From NCBI RefSeq assembly GCF_015627125.1, contig NZ_VTDO01000001.1, positions 434,001 through 498,000 of the forward strand: a stretch of 64,000 nucleotides of DNA. Reading direction: 5' to 3'. Position numbers and translations under genes: made by a program. Numbering within the stretch: the first letter of the stretch is position 1; each line of letters begins with the position of its first letter. Source of the stretch: Acinetobacter rathckeae (GTDB taxonomy: Bacteria; Pseudomonadota; Gammaproteobacteria; Pseudomonadales; Moraxellaceae). Below the pieces are notes generated by a model that was not told where the DNA came from, made no database searches, and saw only the letters and a list, made by a program, of their open reading frames with translations. Shown here piece by piece: positions 1-8,799 of this stretch.

Positions 1-338
1 TCATAACTATTGGCAGCCGCTAGTCCAAATACAGGAATACTTCCAATGAGAAGAAGACCAGTATGTGTTTTACGTGGGCCATATTTATCACATAGTGGCC
101 CAACAATCAGACGAACTAAGATCGTAATTGCAACAGCGGCAATATTAATGTTGGCAATTTGGTTTTTACTTAAATGAAATTCATCTGCAATCACTGGCAT
201 AAGTGGTGCACAGGCAAACCATGCAAAAAAACAGACAAAAAAAGCGAGCCAACTCATATGGAAAGCTCGCATCGCTGCTGTTTTAAAGTTGAATAGGTGT
301 ATTCGAGTCGCTTTTTTCGCACTTAAATCAATAGACAT
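1..338 (-). CDS. narK: NarK-type nitrate/nitrite transporter, MFS (N-terminal part)
   Basis: The first 112 codons of a minus-strand gene that runs off the left edge. It starts at an ATG at 338 and begins MSIDLSAKK. Two hydrophobic segments follow: one around HMSWLAFFVCFFAWFACAP, then one with an arginine in the membrane (TILVRLIVG). Next comes the major-facilitator loop motif GPLCDKYGPR. The early HMSWLAFF segment and the in-membrane arginine are typical of the nitrate/nitrite porter branch, which moves nitrate in or nitrite out across the inner membrane. Only the first three or so helices are visible, so substrate is inferred from family resemblance. Confidence 0.75.
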   Translation of the reverse strand, partial: MSIDLSAKKATRIHLFNFKTAAMRAFHMSWLAFFVCFFAWFACAPLMPVIADEFHLSKNQIANINIAAVAITILVRLIVGPLCDKYGPRKTHTGLLLIGSIPVFGLAAANSY

Positions 339-463
339 TGTATGGCTCTATAGCATGGTTGCATTTTAAACATGCTTATAACATTACATAAAGAATACAT
401 AAAGTAACTTTTAGAAATAAAATGGATTTTTTATTGATTATTTAAATAGAAAAAAAGGCACAA

Positions 464-490
464 AAAAACCAGCTTAAAGCTGGTTTTTTA
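464..490 (-). terminator. Intrinsic terminator of tRNA-Leu copy 1
   Basis: Inverted repeat CCAGCTT/AAGCTGG flanked by A-run and T-run, so it can work in both directions. It lies just downstream of the minus-strand tRNA-Leu. A near-identical copy follows the second tRNA-Leu at 3812-3839. Confidence 0.8.
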
Positions 491-512
491 TTGGCACCAT
501 TTTTAATTAAAA

Positions 513-598
513 TGGTGCCCGGGGCCGGACTCGAACCGGCACGCTTTGAGGGCGGGGGATTTTAAATCCCCTGTGTCTACCTATTTCACCACCCGGGC
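513..598 (-). tRNA. tRNA-Leu(UAA), copy 1
   Basis: Minus-strand tRNA with acceptor GCCCGGG/CCCGGGC, an encoded CCA end and a long variable arm. The anticodon stem closes the loop TTTAAAA, giving anticodon UAA. The body is identical to the copy at 3863-3948. The trailer can fold back on the mature 3' end (see findings). Confidence 0.95.
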
Positions 599-607
599 AT
601 GTGCGCA

Positions 608-636
608 ATAATAGTGAAAAAAATGATAAATGGCAA
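608..636 (-). promoter_or_regulatory. Sigma-70 promoter of tRNA-Leu copy 1
   Basis: On the minus strand TTGCCA (631-636) and TATTAT (608-613) are separated by 17 bp, placing the start about 10 bases before the mature tRNA 5' end. So this copy has its own promoter and is probably expressed. Confidence 0.65.
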
Positions 637-821
637 TAGATTAGGACATATTAATGGAGAGACTGTTCATAAAATAACTCATTTTAGCTTTTGTTGATGC
701 ATTTAAGGTTTGATTATGATGAAAATGAAGAAATTCTTAGTTTTTAGGGTAATTGTTTAGTGATAAAAATCATCATGGCTAGAGTTTTATTTTTAATTCT
801 TATTAAACAATATGATTCATT

Positions 822-840
822 GATAATGAGAATGATTAAC
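822..840 (+). promoter_or_regulatory. Fur box
   Basis: GATAATGAGAATGATTAAC matches the classical 19-bp Fur consensus GATAATGATAATCATTATC at 16 of 19 positions. It lies 40 bp upstream of the siderophore receptor start, so iron-dependent repression is expected. Confidence 0.8.
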
Positions 841-879
841 TGTATCGTTTTGGTAAATTTTAGATAACCTTTTGTTGAT

Positions 880-3033
880 ATGCCAATATTCTCTCGATTT
901 AAACTCACTACACTTGCGATTGCATTACTTTCTACATCATCTATTTATGCAGAAACACAGACAATACTTCCAACCATTGCAACTTCAGCTCAAAATGATC
1001 CCTCCAAAAATTATACCGCTGTTAAAGATGATTCAACGTTAAGAACCAAGCAAAAAAACTTAGACATCCCTCAGACTGTGAATGTAGTGTCATCTAAATA
1101 TCTTGCTGATTACGACCCTAGTAATTTAGATGAAGCACTGAGCCAAGTGAGTGGTATCACGCAAGGCAATACACTTGCAGGTACACAAGACACAATCATG
1201 AAGCGTGGTTTTGGTGACAACCGTGATGGGTCAATCATGGTGAATGGCATGCCTGTGGTACAAGGTCGTGTCATGAATGCCAGCGTAGAAAAAGTGGAAG
1301 TCCTTAAAGGGCCTGCGTCTTTACTCTATGGAATTATGGACCCTGGTGGCGTGGTGAACGCAGTCACTAAAAAGCCACAACAAAAACAAAGTACAGTACT
1401 TTCTGTATATGGTTCAAGTTATGCACGTGGTAAAAATGGTGCAGGTGCAACGATTGATACAACAGGGCAAATTGGAAGCAGTCATTTTTCATATAGACTC
1501 ATTGCAGATCAATCACATAAAGATTATTGGCGTAATTTTGGCTATAACAATCAACAACTGATTGCACCTTCTATACAGTGGACTAATGACACGACGACAT
1601 TTAATTTAAGCTATCAATATCATAAGTTTGATGTGCCTTTTGACCGCTCTACAATTGTTGATCGTTTTGGAACAGGCAAGGTGTTACCGATTTCTAAATA
1701 TACACGTTTAGATCAGGCCAGTAATCAAATGTCTGGTGAAGACCATTTGGCTCAATTGACAATGGATCATCAATTGAGTGAACAATGGCAATTACATGCA
1801 GGCTATAGTTATAACAAAGAAACCTATGATGCAAATCAGATGCGTGTTGTACCCGGAAGTTTAAATACAACAACACATACTTTAAAAAGAAGCAGTGATG
1901 CAACAACAGGTGCAAATAGTATTTCAAGTTTTGGTCAGGCGTATTTGAATGGAGACACGTCAGTTTTCGGATTGCGTCACAACATACAGTTGGGTGTAGA
2001 AAGTGCTTACGTGAAGTACTACCGTAAAGATTTATGGCGTACCACCACTGCAAATCAAAAGACAATCAATTACGAAACACTTGCCGGAACAGATGCGAGT
2101 ATGGTGTCTTCAATTGATGCATCAGCCAGTGATCAAACCAATAAATTGCATACTTATGGTATGTATTTACAAGATTCGATCTATTTAACAGATCAGTGGA
2201 TTGCTGTATTGGGTGGGCGGTATACGCACTGGCAACAAACAGCAGGTAAAGGTCGTCCATTTGTGTTAAATACCAATACTGACGCTGGCAAATGGCTACC
2301 ACGTTTTGGACTTGTTTATAAAGTAAATGATCAAACCTCAATTTATGCAAGTTATACCGAGTCACTTAAACCAAGTTGGACAATTGCAGGATATAAATCA
2401 CAGCTAGATAGCTCTGTACCCCCTGAAGAAGGAAAGTCGTATGAAATTGGTTTGAAGTATGAGCTTGGGCAGCGTTTTACGACAAACATAGCTTTATACG
2501 ACATAAAGAAAACCAATATTATTGATAATGATACAGTTACAAGCATTTCTACAGCACAAGATGCACGCTCAAAAGGTCTTGAAATTGATATGACAGGGAG
2601 TATTACAGATAAGTTAGATGCGATTGCAACCTATGCTTACACCTACGCCAAAGTTACCGACTCGACAAACACGACAGCGATTGGAAAATATTTAGCCAAT
2701 GTTGCAAAAAATACGGCATCGCTGTCGTTGTCTTATGATTACGGCCAATTTGCTAATGGTCAGTTGCGGTTTGGTGCGAGTGGAAATTATGTTGGAAACA
2801 GAGCAGGTGATCAATCGAATAACTTTAAACTGCCAGATTATGCATTAATGAATGCATTTGTGAGTTATGACACCAAGCTTAGTGGTCAAGATTTAAATCT
2901 TAAATTAAATGTAAATAACCTATTTGATAAAGATTATTTGACATCTACGACTGCAACAGACAGTACAGCATACTTAAATGTTTCTCGTGGTGATGCAAGA
3001 GAGTTTGTTTTAAAAGCAACAATGAAGTTTTAA
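880..3033 (+). CDS. TonB-dependent siderophore receptor
   Basis: Outer-membrane ferric-siderophore receptor of 717 residues, a normal length for the family. The signal peptide is residues 1-24, with likely cleavage after SIYA. The plug domain follows (NLDIPQTVNVVSSKYLAD, then EALSQVSGI and a KRGFGDNRDG stretch). A long beta-barrel fills the rest and ends in the expected C-terminal phenylalanine (LKATMKF). The good Fur box just upstream indicates induction under iron starvation, with energy supplied by TonB-ExbB-ExbD. Which siderophore it carries cannot be read from sequence. The gene and its downstream partner sit between two tRNA-Leu copies, which suggests a cassette acquired or moved as a unit. 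Confidence 0.9.
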   Translation: MPIFSRFKLTTLAIALLSTSSIYAETQTILPTIATSAQNDPSKNYTAVKDDSTLRTKQKNLDIPQTVNVVSSKYLADYDPSNLDEALSQVSGITQGNTLAGTQDTIMKRGFGDNRDGSIMVNGMPVVQGRVMNASVEKVEVLKGPASLLYGIMDPGGVVNAVTKKPQQKQSTVLSVYGSSYARGKNGAGATIDTTGQIGSSHFSYRLIADQSHKDYWRNFGYNNQQLIAPSIQWTNDTTTFNLSYQYHKFDVPFDRSTIVDRFGTGKVLPISKYTRLDQASNQMSGEDHLAQLTMDHQLSEQWQLHAGYSYNKETYDANQMRVVPGSLNTTTHTLKRSSDATTGANSISSFGQAYLNGDTSVFGLRHNIQLGVESAYVKYYRKDLWRTTTANQKTINYETLAGTDASMVSSIDASASDQTNKLHTYGMYLQDSIYLTDQWIAVLGGRYTHWQQTAGKGRPFVLNTNTDAGKWLPRFGLVYKVNDQTSIYASYTESLKPSWTIAGYKSQLDSSVPPEEGKSYEIGLKYELGQRFTTNIALYDIKKTNIIDNDTVTSISTAQDARSKGLEIDMTGSITDKLDAIATYAYTYAKVTDSTNTTAIGKYLANVAKNTASLSLSYDYGQFANGQLRFGASGNYVGNRAGDQSNNFKLPDYALMNAFVSYDTKLSGQDLNLKLNVNNLFDKDYLTSTTATDSTAYLNVSRGDAREFVLKATMKF

Positions 3034-3046
3034 TTTAAAGCATGGC

Positions 3047-3077
3047 GTAGAAAAAGGGTTATTTTTCCTTTTTCTAC
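3047..3077 (+). promoter_or_regulatory. Intergenic hairpin between receptor and downstream gene
   Basis: GTAGAAAAAGG pairs with CCTTTTTCTAC across a 9-base loop. No U-run follows the stem, so it looks more like an mRNA-stabilising or partial attenuator hairpin than a full terminator. It would set the ratio of receptor to downstream protein. Confidence 0.5.
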
Positions 3078-3096
3078 CCAGCAAAGGGTTTTATCA

Positions 3097-3792
3097 ATGA
3101 AGTGGTTAAGTATTCGTAGTATTGCAAGTATGTTTGTACTTATTTTAGGTATGACACAGCTCAGCCATGCTGCAAAAATTATGTTGGTTTCACAAACTCA
3201 AGGTAAAGAGGCTGCATCAGATCAAAGCATTCAGCATTATTTGCTACAAAAAGGGCATCAAGTCGAAATTGTAGATCAGGCGATTGATCCACGTACAATT
3301 AAAAATGTAGATTTAGTGATTTTATCTTCTACCGTGGCATCTAAAAGCTTAAAGTCGGGTTGGAGGGGTATTTCTTACCCACTCATGACTTGGGAAAATG
3401 ATTATCTTGATGATTTGGCCATGACAGGAAAAAGAAGTGGCACAGATTTTGGTGAGTTAGAAAAAGAGCGTTATTTGTGGTTGGTGAATCAGCCACATGA
3501 ATTGTCTGCTCAATTGCCTGCGGGTACGGTGAATGTTTATAAAAAGCAAGCGGCGATGAATTGGGGGAAACCAGGCCTAGGTGCGACGATTATTGCAACA
3601 ATTTATGGACAACCAGAGAAAGTGGCGATTTGGGGGTATGAAAAAGACAGTACTATGGATTATGAAACTCTTGCACCTGCACGCCGTTTAATGTTTTTCT
3701 TGGCGAATGATACATTTGATAATTTATCAGAAGATGGTTTAAAACTCTTTGATGCATCTGTGGCATGGACTTTAGCACAACATAAAAAGTAA
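3097..3792 (+). CDS. Secreted protein with ThuA/amidotransferase-like fold, function unknown
   Basis: 231 residues with a clear signal peptide (1-25, ending LSHAA), so exported to the periplasm. The mature part starts with an alternating strand-helix pattern (KIMLVSQTQG, VDLVILSSTVAS) that resembles the ThuA/class I glutamine-amidotransferase-like fold. No Cys-His pair of an active amidotransferase was recognised. It follows the Fur-controlled receptor by 63 bp with a hairpin between, so it is probably co-expressed under iron limitation. A role in handling the imported iron chelate is possible but is inference only. Confidence 0.55.
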   Translation: MKWLSIRSIASMFVLILGMTQLSHAAKIMLVSQTQGKEAASDQSIQHYLLQKGHQVEIVDQAIDPRTIKNVDLVILSSTVASKSLKSGWRGISYPLMTWENDYLDDLAMTGKRSGTDFGELEKERYLWLVNQPHELSAQLPAGTVNVYKKQAAMNWGKPGLGATIIATIYGQPEKVAIWGYEKDSTMDYETLAPARRLMFFLANDTFDNLSEDGLKLFDASVAWTLAQHKK

Positions 3793-3811
3793 GTGACTAA
3801 ACGATAGACAC

Positions 3812-3839
3812 AAAAAAACCAGCTTTAAGCTGGTTTTTT
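3812..3839. terminator. Bidirectional terminator
   Basis: CCAGCTT/AAGCTGG stem flanked by A- and T-runs. It serves the plus-strand secreted-protein gene and the minus-strand tRNA-Leu copy 2. It is a one-base variant of the terminator at 464-490. Confidence 0.8.
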
Positions 3840-3862
3840 ATTTACACCATTTTAATTAAAAA

Positions 3863-3948
3863 TGGTGCCCGGGGCCGGACTCGAACCGGCACGCTTTGAG
3901 GGCGGGGGATTTTAAATCCCCTGTGTCTACCTATTTCACCACCCGGGC
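3863..3948 (-). tRNA. tRNA-Leu(UAA), copy 2
   Basis: Same 86-nt sequence as copy 1, anticodon UAA, CCA encoded. It lies 12 bp downstream of tRNA-Cys on the same strand and is probably co-transcribed with it, so this copy is the likely ancestral locus. Confidence 0.95.
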
Positions 3949-3960
3949 GTTACACAAGAT

Positions 3961-4034
3961 TGGAGGCGGAGGTCGGAATCGAACCGGCGTACACGGAGTT
4001 GCAGTCCGCTGCATGACCACTCTGCCACCCCGCC
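3961..4034 (-). tRNA. tRNA-Cys(GCA)
   Basis: 74-nt minus-strand tRNA: acceptor GGCGGGG, anticodon loop CTGCAAC giving GCA, T-loop GGTTCGATTCC and encoded CCA. Confidence 0.95.
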
Positions 4035-4051
4035 ATCTCTTGGTGATGCAC

Positions 4052-4079
4052 ATATTAGCAAGCTTTTAAAAAAAGACAA
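4052..4079 (-). promoter_or_regulatory. Sigma-70 promoter of the tRNA-Cys/tRNA-Leu unit
   Basis: On the minus strand TTGTCT (4074-4079) and TAATAT (4052-4057) are separated by 16 bp, just upstream of tRNA-Cys. Confidence 0.6.
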
Positions 4080-4184
4080 TAGGTTGTTGTAGATATATGT
4101 TCATAAAAACAACATGTAAAAGAAAATTGCTCAAATTATCATGTATTATTCATAAATTAATTTAAATCCTGTTGGAGATGCACC

Positions 4185-5033
4185 GTGGCATTGGTTTTAG
4201 ATGGAAAAGCTTTAGCTAAAAAAATTGAAGCAAATTTATTTGAGCGAGTTAGTGCTTTAAAAGAAAAAACAGGGCGTACACCTATTTTAGCGACTATTTT
4301 AGTCGGTGATGATGGCGCATCTGCAACATATGTACGTATGAAAGGTAATGCATGTCGTAGAGTGGGCATGGACTCTTTAAAGGTAGAGTTGCCACAACAC
4401 ACTACAACAGAACAATTGTTAGCAGAAATTGAAAAATTAAATCAAAATCCAGATGTACATGGTATTTTATTACAGCATCCTGTACCTGCGCAGATTGATG
4501 AGCGTGCCTGCTTTGACACTATTTTACTGAATAAAGATGTTGATGGTGTAACTTGTCTTGGTTTTGGTCGTATGGCAATGGATGAGGCGGCTTATAGTTC
4601 CGCAACGCCTGCTGGCATTATGACGATTTTAGAAGAAAATAACATTGAAATTGCAGGTAAGCATGCGGTAGTGGTTGGACGCTCTGCAATTTTAGGTAAG
4701 CCAATGGCAATGATGTTGTTGCAAGCCAATGCAACGGTGACGATTTGTCATTCACGCACGCAGAATTTAGCTGCGTTTGTAAAACAGGCTGATATTATTG
4801 TGGGTGCTGTAGGTAAAGCAGAATTAATTCAAAAAGATTGGATTAAAGCGGGTGCTGTAGTAGTAGATGCAGGATTCCACCCAAGAGAAAATGGTGGTGT
4901 CGGTGATATTGAGCTAGATGGCATTGAAGACGTTGCTTCTGCTTATACACCTGTGCCGGGTGGTGTTGGGCCAATGACCATTACTACTTTAATTCGCCAA
5001 ACGGTGGAAGCTGCTGAAAAAGCCCTTGCTTAA
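4185..5033 (+). CDS. folD: Bifunctional methylenetetrahydrofolate dehydrogenase/cyclohydrolase
   Basis: FolD converts 5,10-methylene-THF to methenyl- and then 10-formyl-THF in the cytosol, supplying one-carbon units for purines and formyl-Met. The 282 residues are full length. The active-site stretch has Y49 and K53 ([15 protein letters not shown]). The substrate loop [11 protein letters not shown], the NADP-binding [17 protein letters not shown] and the C-terminal [14 protein letters not shown] are all present. The start is a GTG with a GGAG ribosome site upstream. A bidirectional terminator follows. Confidence 0.97.
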   Translation: MALVLDGKALAKKIEANLFERVSALKEKTGRTPILATILVGDDGASATYVRMKGNACRRVGMDSLKVELPQHTTTEQLLAEIEKLNQNPDVHGILLQHPVPAQIDERACFDTILLNKDVDGVTCLGFGRMAMDEAAYSSATPAGIMTILEENNIEIAGKHAVVVGRSAILGKPMAMMLLQANATVTICHSRTQNLAAFVKQADIIVGAVGKAELIQKDWIKAGAVVVDAGFHPRENGGVGDIELDGIEDVASAYTPVPGGVGPMTITTLIRQTVEAAEKALA

Positions 5034-5052
5034 ATAAAAGGGCTAGCGTTGA

Positions 5053-5083
5053 AAAAAGCACTTACAGGTTAAGTGCTTTTTTT
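5053..5083. terminator. Bidirectional terminator after folD
   Basis: AAAAAAGCACTT and AAGTGCTTTTTT form a stem between the convergent folD and the minus-strand epimerase gene, serving both. Confidence 0.8.
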
Positions 5084-6014
5084 ATGCAAGTAAATGACCT
5101 AAAGCTTGGTCTAGGGTTGGATACAAAAATTGATAACCATCGTCAGACAAATGCGTTGGAGATACATATTGTCCGTTGGTAATCAATTCAGCTTGCTCTT
5201 TTAAAACTAACTTGAGCAAGCTTTCTGGTACAGAAAAAGGTGTATGTTTGTGTAGTATGCTTTTACAGGCCATAACAAATTGCTGCTGTGATGTTTGTTG
5301 TGGTGCAGATAGATTATAGATCTGGTGTTTTCCTCTTGATGTCATGAGAAAGACAATTGCGTTTATTACGTCCTCAATATGTATCCATGTTAATGGTTGT
5401 TGACCTGAGCCAATATTGCCCACTGCATTGAGTTTAATGGGGAGCAGCATTTGTTTAAATGCAGGTGCGTGTTGTGAGAAGACGACACCTAAACGAATAA
5501 TTTTTAGATTTTGCTGTTGTTCGATTGCCCACGGTAGAATTGCTTTTTCCCATTTTTGGCAAATTTCCGATATAAAAATATTTTGTGGTGGACTATTTTC
5601 ATTGCAAACATGTTGCCATGTTTTAGTTTGATCTATGCCGTAATAACCGACAGCAGAGCCTGAAATAATACATTTGGGTTTGATGTTTTGGGTGTCTAGC
5701 CAATTGGTCAGTTGTTTGGTGGTATTTACACGGCTTTGAATCAGTACTTGTTTACGTTGCTCATTCCAACGTTGACTACTAATGTTTTCACCAGCCAGAT
5801 TAATCACATAGTCTATGGTGGTATTGGGGCTTATGTCATTGAAGTGAGGCACTAGAGTGACAGCTTTGTTTTGATATTTCGCTGACACTTGTTCGGGGGA
5901 GCGAGTAAGTACAATAATGTGGCACTGTTGTGCTAAAAAGTATTGAATCAGTGCTGTACCAATAAGCCCTGTACCACCTGTGATTAAAATGGTGTGTTGT
6001 GCCAAGTTTTGCAT
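5082..6014 (-). CDS. TIGR01777-family NAD-dependent epimerase/dehydratase-like protein
   Basis: Short-chain dehydrogenase-like protein of about 310 residues. The Rossmann motif ILITGGTGLIGTALI is at the N terminus and GSAVGYYG matches the middle of the YfcH/SDR39U group. The C-terminal part (QQQFVMACKSILHKHTPF onward) fits the DUF1731 domain usual in this family. The start chosen is the third possible ATG, because only that one has a ribosome site (GAGGG) at the right distance. Upstream ATGs at 6026 and 6038 are less likely. The physiological substrate of this family is unknown. Confidence 0.85.
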   Translation of the reverse strand: MQNLAQHTILITGGTGLIGTALIQYFLAQQCHIIVLTRSPEQVSAKYQNKAVTLVPHFNDISPNTTIDYVINLAGENISSQRWNEQRKQVLIQSRVNTTKQLTNWLDTQNIKPKCIISGSAVGYYGIDQTKTWQHVCNENSPPQNIFISEICQKWEKAILPWAIEQQQNLKIIRLGVVFSQHAPAFKQMLLPIKLNAVGNIGSGQQPLTWIHIEDVINAIVFLMTSRGKHQIYNLSAPQQTSQQQFVMACKSILHKHTPFSVPESLLKLVLKEQAELITNGQYVSPTHLSDDGYQFLYPTLDQALGHLLA

Positions 6015-6050
6015 GTTTGCCCTCATGTTTTTATGCAAAAAAAAAGCAAT

Positions 6051-6479
6051 TTATGCTGTGCAACGATAGCGAATGACATTCAGTGTTTGTGGGTGTGTAT
6101 TTAGTGCCGTACGTGCTGCAGTTGACTGGTCAGTTGTATTATTAATTTGTGCCAATTCAAAGCTGGTTTTGCTTTGCCCAATTCCAATGCCGTATGAGCT
6201 TGGAGTGTTTGCAGGGTTAATAATTTCGCTATTACTTAAAATCTCTATTTTATAATCTTGCTGTGAGCCAAGTACCTTTTTACATGCATTTTGTAGCTTG
6301 GCTGTATTGCTATTCGCGTTTGCTTTTGCTGCAAGTGTGTAGTTAATAATGGCATCTTGTGAAGTACGTTGTTCAACTTGGTAGCCTGTGTGGCCATTAT
6401 AAGCCTGTGGTGAAGTTTGGCAGGCACTTAGCAGTAATACTACACTTGATGTTGCGAGGGTTGCGTATAATTTTTTCAT
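6051..6479 (-). CDS. Small putative lipoprotein, function unknown
   Basis: About 142 residues starting MKKLYATLATSSVVLLLSAC. This is a textbook lipoprotein signal with the lipobox LLSAC, so the mature protein is anchored to a membrane by a lipidated cysteine. The rest has one further conserved-looking Cys near the middle (LQNACKKVLG) and another at the C terminus (RYRCTA), which could form a disulfide. A longer reading frame extends upstream to 6527 but would bury the signal peptide. It sits 36 bp downstream of the epimerase start, on the same strand. Confidence 0.7.
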   Translation of the reverse strand: MKKLYATLATSSVVLLLSACQTSPQAYNGHTGYQVEQRTSQDAIINYTLAAKANANSNTAKLQNACKKVLGSQQDYKIEILSNSEIINPANTPSSYGIGIGQSKTSFELAQINNTTDQSTAARTALNTHPQTLNVIRYRCTA

Positions 6480-6563
6480 TTTTGTAGAGTCCACAGTATT
6501 TTTCGATTTGAGTATGCCATAGTTCATTCACTGTTTTGTTGTTTTTGTGCTGTGTATAAAAAG

Positions 6564-6593
6564 AAAAAGAGCCAATATTTTGGCTCTTTTTTT
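6564..6593. terminator. Bidirectional terminator after pckG
   Basis: AAAAAGAGCCAA/TTGGCTCTTTTT stem immediately downstream of the minus-strand pckG stop. Confidence 0.8.
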
Positions 6594-6598
6594 AATCG

Positions 6599-8437
6599 TT
6601 ATATGGTTTCAGTTTGGCTAAATTGTTTTAGCAGTTTTTGTTGGTGTTGTTTTAAGACTTTTGGCATGCGATCACCAAGTTTTTCAAACAATACGCCGTG
6701 GCTTTCAAGTTCCTTTTGCCATTGTGTTGGGTTTTGTGTAGTCACTTTTTCAAATGAAACTTGACTAAAGTCACTGCCTTTCCAGTTGATATCTTGATAG
6801 CAAGGCACACGACCAATTGCTGTATCAGTGGCGTTTGCTGTGCCTTCGCAGCGTGCAATAATCCACTCAAGCACACGCATGTTTTCACCAAAACCTGGCC
6901 AAATAAATGAACCATCTTCATCACGGCGGAACCAGTTCACATTAAATATTTTTGGCAATTGTTGGTTGTTTGCATCTGCTTGAATTTTTGTGGTTTGTCC
7001 AAGTGTTAACCAATGGTCAAAATAATCTGCCATGTTGTAGCCAATAAATGGCAACATCGCAAACGGGTCTCTACGTACAACGCCTTGTTGGCCTGCAGCA
7101 GCGGCGGTGGTTTCTGACCCCATGGTTGCGGCTTTATAAACACCATCAACCCAGTCAAATGCTTCAGATACGAGTGGTACAGTGTCTGCTCTACGACCGC
7201 CAAAAATAAATGCTGAAATTGGTACACCTTGTGGATTATCCCAATCTGGGTCAATAGATGGGCATTGATCTGCAGCGACTGTAAAACGTGAGTTAGGGTG
7301 GGCTGCTTTTTCTGTACCTTGGTGTGGTTGGCCTTTCCAGTTAATAAGGTCTTGAGGCGCAGTTTTTGTTAAACCTTCCCACCATACTTGCCCTGTTTTT
7401 GTCACCGCAACATTGGTATAAATGACATCTTTTTGTAATGTTGCCATACAGTTTGGATTGGTTTTTACATTGGTACCTGGTGCAACGCCAAAGAAGCCTG
7501 CTTCTGGGTTAATGGCATATAAACGCCCATCTTGACCCGGTTTAATCCAAGCAATGTCGTCACCAACTGTTTCAACTTTCCAACCTTGATATGTTTTTGG
7601 TGGAATGAGCATGGCAAAATTGGTTTTACCACATGCAGAAGGGAATGCAGCTGCCACGTAGTGCTTCTTACCTTGTGGGTTAGTAATGCCCAAAATAAGC
7701 ATGTGCTCAGCAAGCCAACCTTGTTCACGCCCCATTACAGAAGCAATACGTAGTGCAAAGCATTTTTTACCTAATAATGCATTGCCGCCATAACCTGAGC
7801 CAAACGACCAGATTTCACGGCTTTTAGGGTAGTGCACAATATATTTTTCAGCATTACATGGCCATGCCACATCGGTCATGCCTTCGGTTAAAGGCATGCC
7901 TACACTGTGTACACATGGAATAAAAGTCTCATCTGTTTTTAAAACATCGTATACCGCTTTACCCATACGGGTCATTTTACGCATGCTGATTGCAACATAA
8001 GGCGAGTCGGTAATTTCAATACCAATATGTGCAATATGGCTACCCATTGGGCCCATTGAAAATGGAACCACATACATAGTACGACCTTGCATGCACCCTT
8101 CAAAGAGTCCATTTAAAGTTTTACGCATGATTTCTGGTGCTTGCCAATTATTTGTAGTGCCAGCATCTTCTTCTTTTTCGCTACATATAAAAGTACGGTC
8201 TTCTACACGGGCAACATCTGTTGGATCAGATAACACACTGTAAGAGTTTGGGTGTGTTTCAGGGTCTAAAGCCTGCATGCTACCATTGGCAATCATGAGT
8301 TGAATCAGTTCTTGGTATTCTGTTTCACTACCGTCGCACCATTGAATGTTTTTTGGTTGAGTAAGTTTTGCAATGTCTGCGACCCATTCGATCAATTTTG
8401 TGTGTTGAACAAATGCGGGTACATTGAGTGAAATCAT
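6599..8437 (-). CDS. pckG: Phosphoenolpyruvate carboxykinase (GTP)
   Basis: Converts oxaloacetate plus GTP to PEP in gluconeogenesis, which matters in an organism that lives on organic acids. The GTP-type rather than the ATP-type enzyme is shown by the P-loop [13 protein letters not shown] with its reactive cysteine. The [10 protein letters not shown] metal/GTP segment, RRADTVPLV and [14 protein letters not shown] also match. The ATG at 8437 gives 612 residues, the usual length, and has an AAGG ribosome site. An upstream in-frame TTG at 8476 has none. Confidence 0.96.
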   Translation of the reverse strand: MISLNVPAFVQHTKLIEWVADIAKLTQPKNIQWCDGSETEYQELIQLMIANGSMQALDPETHPNSYSVLSDPTDVARVEDRTFICSEKEEDAGTTNNWQAPEIMRKTLNGLFEGCMQGRTMYVVPFSMGPMGSHIAHIGIEITDSPYVAISMRKMTRMGKAVYDVLKTDETFIPCVHSVGMPLTEGMTDVAWPCNAEKYIVHYPKSREIWSFGSGYGGNALLGKKCFALRIASVMGREQGWLAEHMLILGITNPQGKKHYVAAAFPSACGKTNFAMLIPPKTYQGWKVETVGDDIAWIKPGQDGRLYAINPEAGFFGVAPGTNVKTNPNCMATLQKDVIYTNVAVTKTGQVWWEGLTKTAPQDLINWKGQPHQGTEKAAHPNSRFTVAADQCPSIDPDWDNPQGVPISAFIFGGRRADTVPLVSEAFDWVDGVYKAATMGSETTAAAAGQQGVVRRDPFAMLPFIGYNMADYFDHWLTLGQTTKIQADANNQQLPKIFNVNWFRRDEDGSFIWPGFGENMRVLEWIIARCEGTANATDTAIGRVPCYQDINWKGSDFSQVSFEKVTTQNPTQWQKELESHGVLFEKLGDRMPKVLKQHQQKLLKQFSQTETI

Positions 8438-8799
8438 GCGAATGCCTTGCTGTTTAAAATAGGGTAGTACAGTCAAAAAAAACAGATTTTTTGATGTTTT
8501 TCGGTGTTTATTAGATCATAACTACGACTTTAGTTTAAGCTTAAAATCATATATCAGTATAGTTTATAATTTATATTTGTTTTTTAAATAAATATAAATA
8601 TCAGTGTCTTGTTGTGTTTGTGTGGTTGGTATTTCTATTTAAAATATTAAAAGTATTTTTATTTTTTAAATAAATAATTATTAAAAACAATATCTTGTTT
8701 TGTTGATTGGTTGTGCGTAAAAAACGCAGGTTTTATACAAAATAGCACATGATGAGTGGTATGCTATGAATTCGTAGTAATAATATTTTTGTGGTTGTG
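8438..8799. other. AT-rich divergent intergenic region
   Basis: About 360 bp between the divergent pckG and lipid-kinase genes. It is very AT-rich and must hold both promoters. Several TATAAT-like boxes occur (for example near 8560-8570) but none is convincing enough to assign. No gene or RNA was recognised. Confidence 0.5.

Larger units (their letters stand above)
461..598. repeat. Direct repeat, copy 1: terminator plus tRNA-Leu
   Basis: A 138-bp block with the terminator hairpin and the whole tRNA-Leu(UAA). It recurs in the same orientation at 3811-3948 with only a handful of differences, all outside the tRNA. The two copies bracket the siderophore receptor cassette. Confidence 0.9.
3811..3948. 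repeat. Direct repeat, copy 2: terminator plus tRNA-Leu
   Basis: Partner of the 461-598 block, same length and orientation. The tRNA parts are identical and the linker between terminator and CCA end carries the few differences. Confidence 0.9.

Noticed and set aside
513..598. tRNA-Leu as prophage attachment site
   Set aside because: The prophage boundary repeats lie at groEL and near the integrase. No integrase is associated with the tRNA-Leu cassette.
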